A DNA stretch of 64,000 nucleotides, from assembly GCF_002865645.1 (NCBI RefSeq), contig NW_020194589.1, forward strand, positions 248,001 through 312,000, in the 5' to 3' direction. The DNA is from Hyaloscypha bicolor E (taxonomy: Eukaryota; Ascomycota; Leotiomycetes; Helotiales; Hyaloscyphaceae). The notes beneath the pieces are model-generated. The model had not been told where the DNA came from and ran no database searches. It saw nothing but the letters and a program-made list of their open reading frames with translations. Both the position numbers and the translations under genes were made by a program. Shown piece by piece: positions 62,101 to 64,000 of this stretch; within the stretch, counting starts at the first letter, position 1, and each line of letters starts with the position of its first letter.

Positions 62101-64000
62101 CAACACGTCTTTGAGATATTCGGCCAAGCTTTCCGACCTCATAGCGAGCATGGCTACTTCCGGGAATTCGAATATGCTATTCGGAATGACAAGATCCTGA
62201 TTCCTCGAATCGTGGAAAATGATCCGCTAGAAAGTTATGTTCGGAACACTGTCAACGATCTAGAGCCAGCGGTTGGATCTCTAGATCAACCGGGGCGTTC
62301 TTTGGGACTCGAGATACAGACTCCAGGAATTCTAGATTCGCTGTACTGGACCGATAGCACCAGCCATAATCGAAAACCAAACGCCAACGAAGTTCGCATC
62401 GAGGTAAACATGATCGCGCTTAACTTCAAGGACCTTATGAATGCCATGGGCCAGCTCCCAGGCCTTAGTGCAATGCTGATCGAGTGCAGTGGCACCGTGG
62501 TTGAAGTAGGCGATGCAACAAATGGTGAATTCAAAGTTGGTGACCTCGTCTGCGCTATCTATCCCGAAGGTGTCGCTACGAGGAGTAACATCGATTATCG
62601 TCAAGTCCAGCGTATTCCAGATGGAATGCCATTAGAACTTGCTACAGCCATTCCCATTTCTTATGCCACTGCACTCTACGCTTTAAGGGATGTGGCCTGT
62701 ATCAAGAAGGGAGATTCAATCCTCATCCACGCGGCGGCTGGGGCATTAGGACAAGCAGCTATTGCAATTGCTCAGTACTACCAGGCTGGGGAAATATTCG
62801 TTACTATTGGCAGTCCAGAGAAAAGAGCACTCATCAAGAAGAACTTTGGGATTTCCGACGAGAACATTTTCTCTAGCCGAACACTTTTGTTTGGTCAAGG
62901 AATCCAGAGAAGGACTAACGGCAGAGGCGTGGATGTGGTTCTCAATTCCCTCAGTGGCGATGCAACGCGTGAGAGTCAAAATTGCCTTGCTCAATTTGGA
63001 CGGTTCGTTGAAGTAGGTAAGAAAGATCTCTTGTCGAATGCTAGAATGGAAACTCAATACCTTGAAAAAAATGCAACCTTTTCCGCGGTGGACTTGGGAA
63101 TGGTGGCACAACATATACCGTCGAAGTTTCAGGAAATCCTTAGGACCGTTATCGACCTCGTTCACACGCAGAAACTTCAAGCCGTGCATCCTGTTACATT
63201 ATTACCCATCTCGGAGCTCGAGACTGCGTTCCGTCAAATGCAGACGAGGAAACACGTCGGCAAACTTATATTGCAGATCGATCATGACTCTCAGGTGAAG
63301 GTATGTTTTAGTCTCAGAAGATGTCTGGCCTATTTCACTAATGTATTCTCAGGTTCGCCACGCACCTCTCCCGCCAACGAAACTGAAGGATGATCATACA
63401 TATCTTGTGGTTGGCGGTCTAGGAGGCATTGGTAAGGCACTCGTCAGGCATCTGGCAGATTTAGGTGCAAAACACATCGCCACACTGTCAAGGTCTGGTG
63501 TGGATAACGAAAGCAAGACCGCGCTCGTGAAAGAGATGCGCGAAGCTGGAGTCAACCTCGTCATTCAGCAAGGAAGCGTTACTGAAATTGAAGACATCAA
63601 GAAACTCAAAGACCTGGTTGGGGAGCGAACAATTCGCGGTATCATACAAGGAGCGATGGTGTTACAGGTAAATCAAATTGGATATAAGCTGTCAGGGGCT
63701 TGAAATTCTAACAGCAACGCAGGACTCCGCCATAAGCAATATGACTCATGCCCAATGGCAAACAACGCTGGGACCAAAAGTCACGGGGACCCTGAACTTG
63801 CATTCCGTTTTCGACGGTGCACTCGACTTCTTCATTCTCCTATCGAGTGTGAGTGGGATAGTTGGCAGTCATGGCCAGGGCAACTACAGCGCGGGCAGCA
63901 CATTTCAAGATGCCTTCGCACGTTGTCTTTCCTCGAAAAATCATCCCGTCTGCAGTATAGACCTATGCATTGTTAGCTCAGAAGGCTATGCAGCAGAGCA
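56148..64000 (+). CDS. Highly reducing iterative type I polyketide synthase (5' part; right edge cut)
   Basis: Exons 56148-56393, 56452-56705, 56785-57009, 57063-57340, 57396-57643, 57694-58438, 58490-63300, 63353-63667 and 63723-64000 (partial) join in frame, giving 2466 residues so far. Domains: ketosynthase (~24-445, catalytic Cys199 in DTACSGS, His334 in EAHGTG, His374 in NIGHTES); a repeat linker (481-540); acyltransferase (~660-985, GHSSG Ser753); dehydratase (~1045-1350, His1087 in [10 protein letters not shown], Asp1286 in HPATLDMCF); C-methyltransferase (~1500-1700, LEIGAGTAS); enoylreductase (~1935-2265, [10 protein letters not shown]); ketoreductase start (from ~2280, GGLGGIG; SSVSG and GNYSAG present). 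All catalytic residues checked are present, so a reduced, possibly methylated polyketide is expected. An ACP should lie beyond the edge. The start has A at -3. Product not predictable. Confidence 0.94.
57883..58062 (+). repeat. 15-bp coding minisatellite, 12 units, in PKS linker
   Basis: Twelve 15-bp units in frame encode [20 protein letters not shown] (twice), [30 protein letters not shown] and ANGTS. Two neighbouring units (57928-57957) are identical at DNA level. It lies in exon 6, between the ketosynthase and the acyltransferase. Confidence 0.95.

Overview
This window looks like a chromosomal segment of a filamentous ascomycete (Pezizomycotina). The evidence is short GT-AG introns with CTNAY-type branch sites, a Zn(II)2Cys6 regulator, 2EXR, HET and Clr5-ankyrin proteins, a GPI-type GH76 enzyme, a highly reducing iterative polyketide synthase, and long AT-rich blocks full of TAA/TAG stops that look like repeat-induced point mutation (RIP). 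The gene families fit Leotiomycetes well, but that placement is inference. Splice sites were assigned by eye from reading frame, consensus and protein family. No database search was possible. || Layout. 1-15 kb is gene-bearing: a partial unknown gene at the left edge, a Zn2Cys6 factor, cyanase with a 22-nt last exon, a solo LTR, a 2EXR protein, a GH76 cell-wall enzyme, and three tandem small genes of one unrecognised family, the first of them frameshifted. About 15.2-17.6 kb is AT-rich. 17.6-20.3 kb holds an unusual gene: Arg-rich tandem repeats fused to two nearly intact ubiquitins and a degenerate third, followed by a broken C2H2 zinc-finger segment. 20.7-22.1 kb holds the remains of a LaeA-like methyltransferase split by a hAT-like element with an 8-bp target duplication. 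22.3-28 kb has telomere-like motifs, an intact HET-domain gene and three inverted-repeat elements. 28.9-31.6 kb is a Clr5-ankyrin gene. A second copy of the solo LTR lies at 33.9 kb. || 34.2-52.1 kb is a RIP-type isochore. Inside it I can still read a HET-domain gene whose first ~100 bp escaped mutation, and a Tad-like LINE (zinc-knuckle ORF1, endonuclease, reverse transcriptase with a mutated active site) that ends in a ~290-bp (TAA)n tract. || 52.7-64 kb is a secondary-metabolite locus: a BAHD-type acyltransferase on the minus strand, divergent from an HR-PKS (KS-AT-DH-MT-ER-KR visible) that runs off the right edge. The 2-kb region between them carries two inverted-repeat elements. The acyltransferase probably acylates the PKS product; that is inference from proximity.
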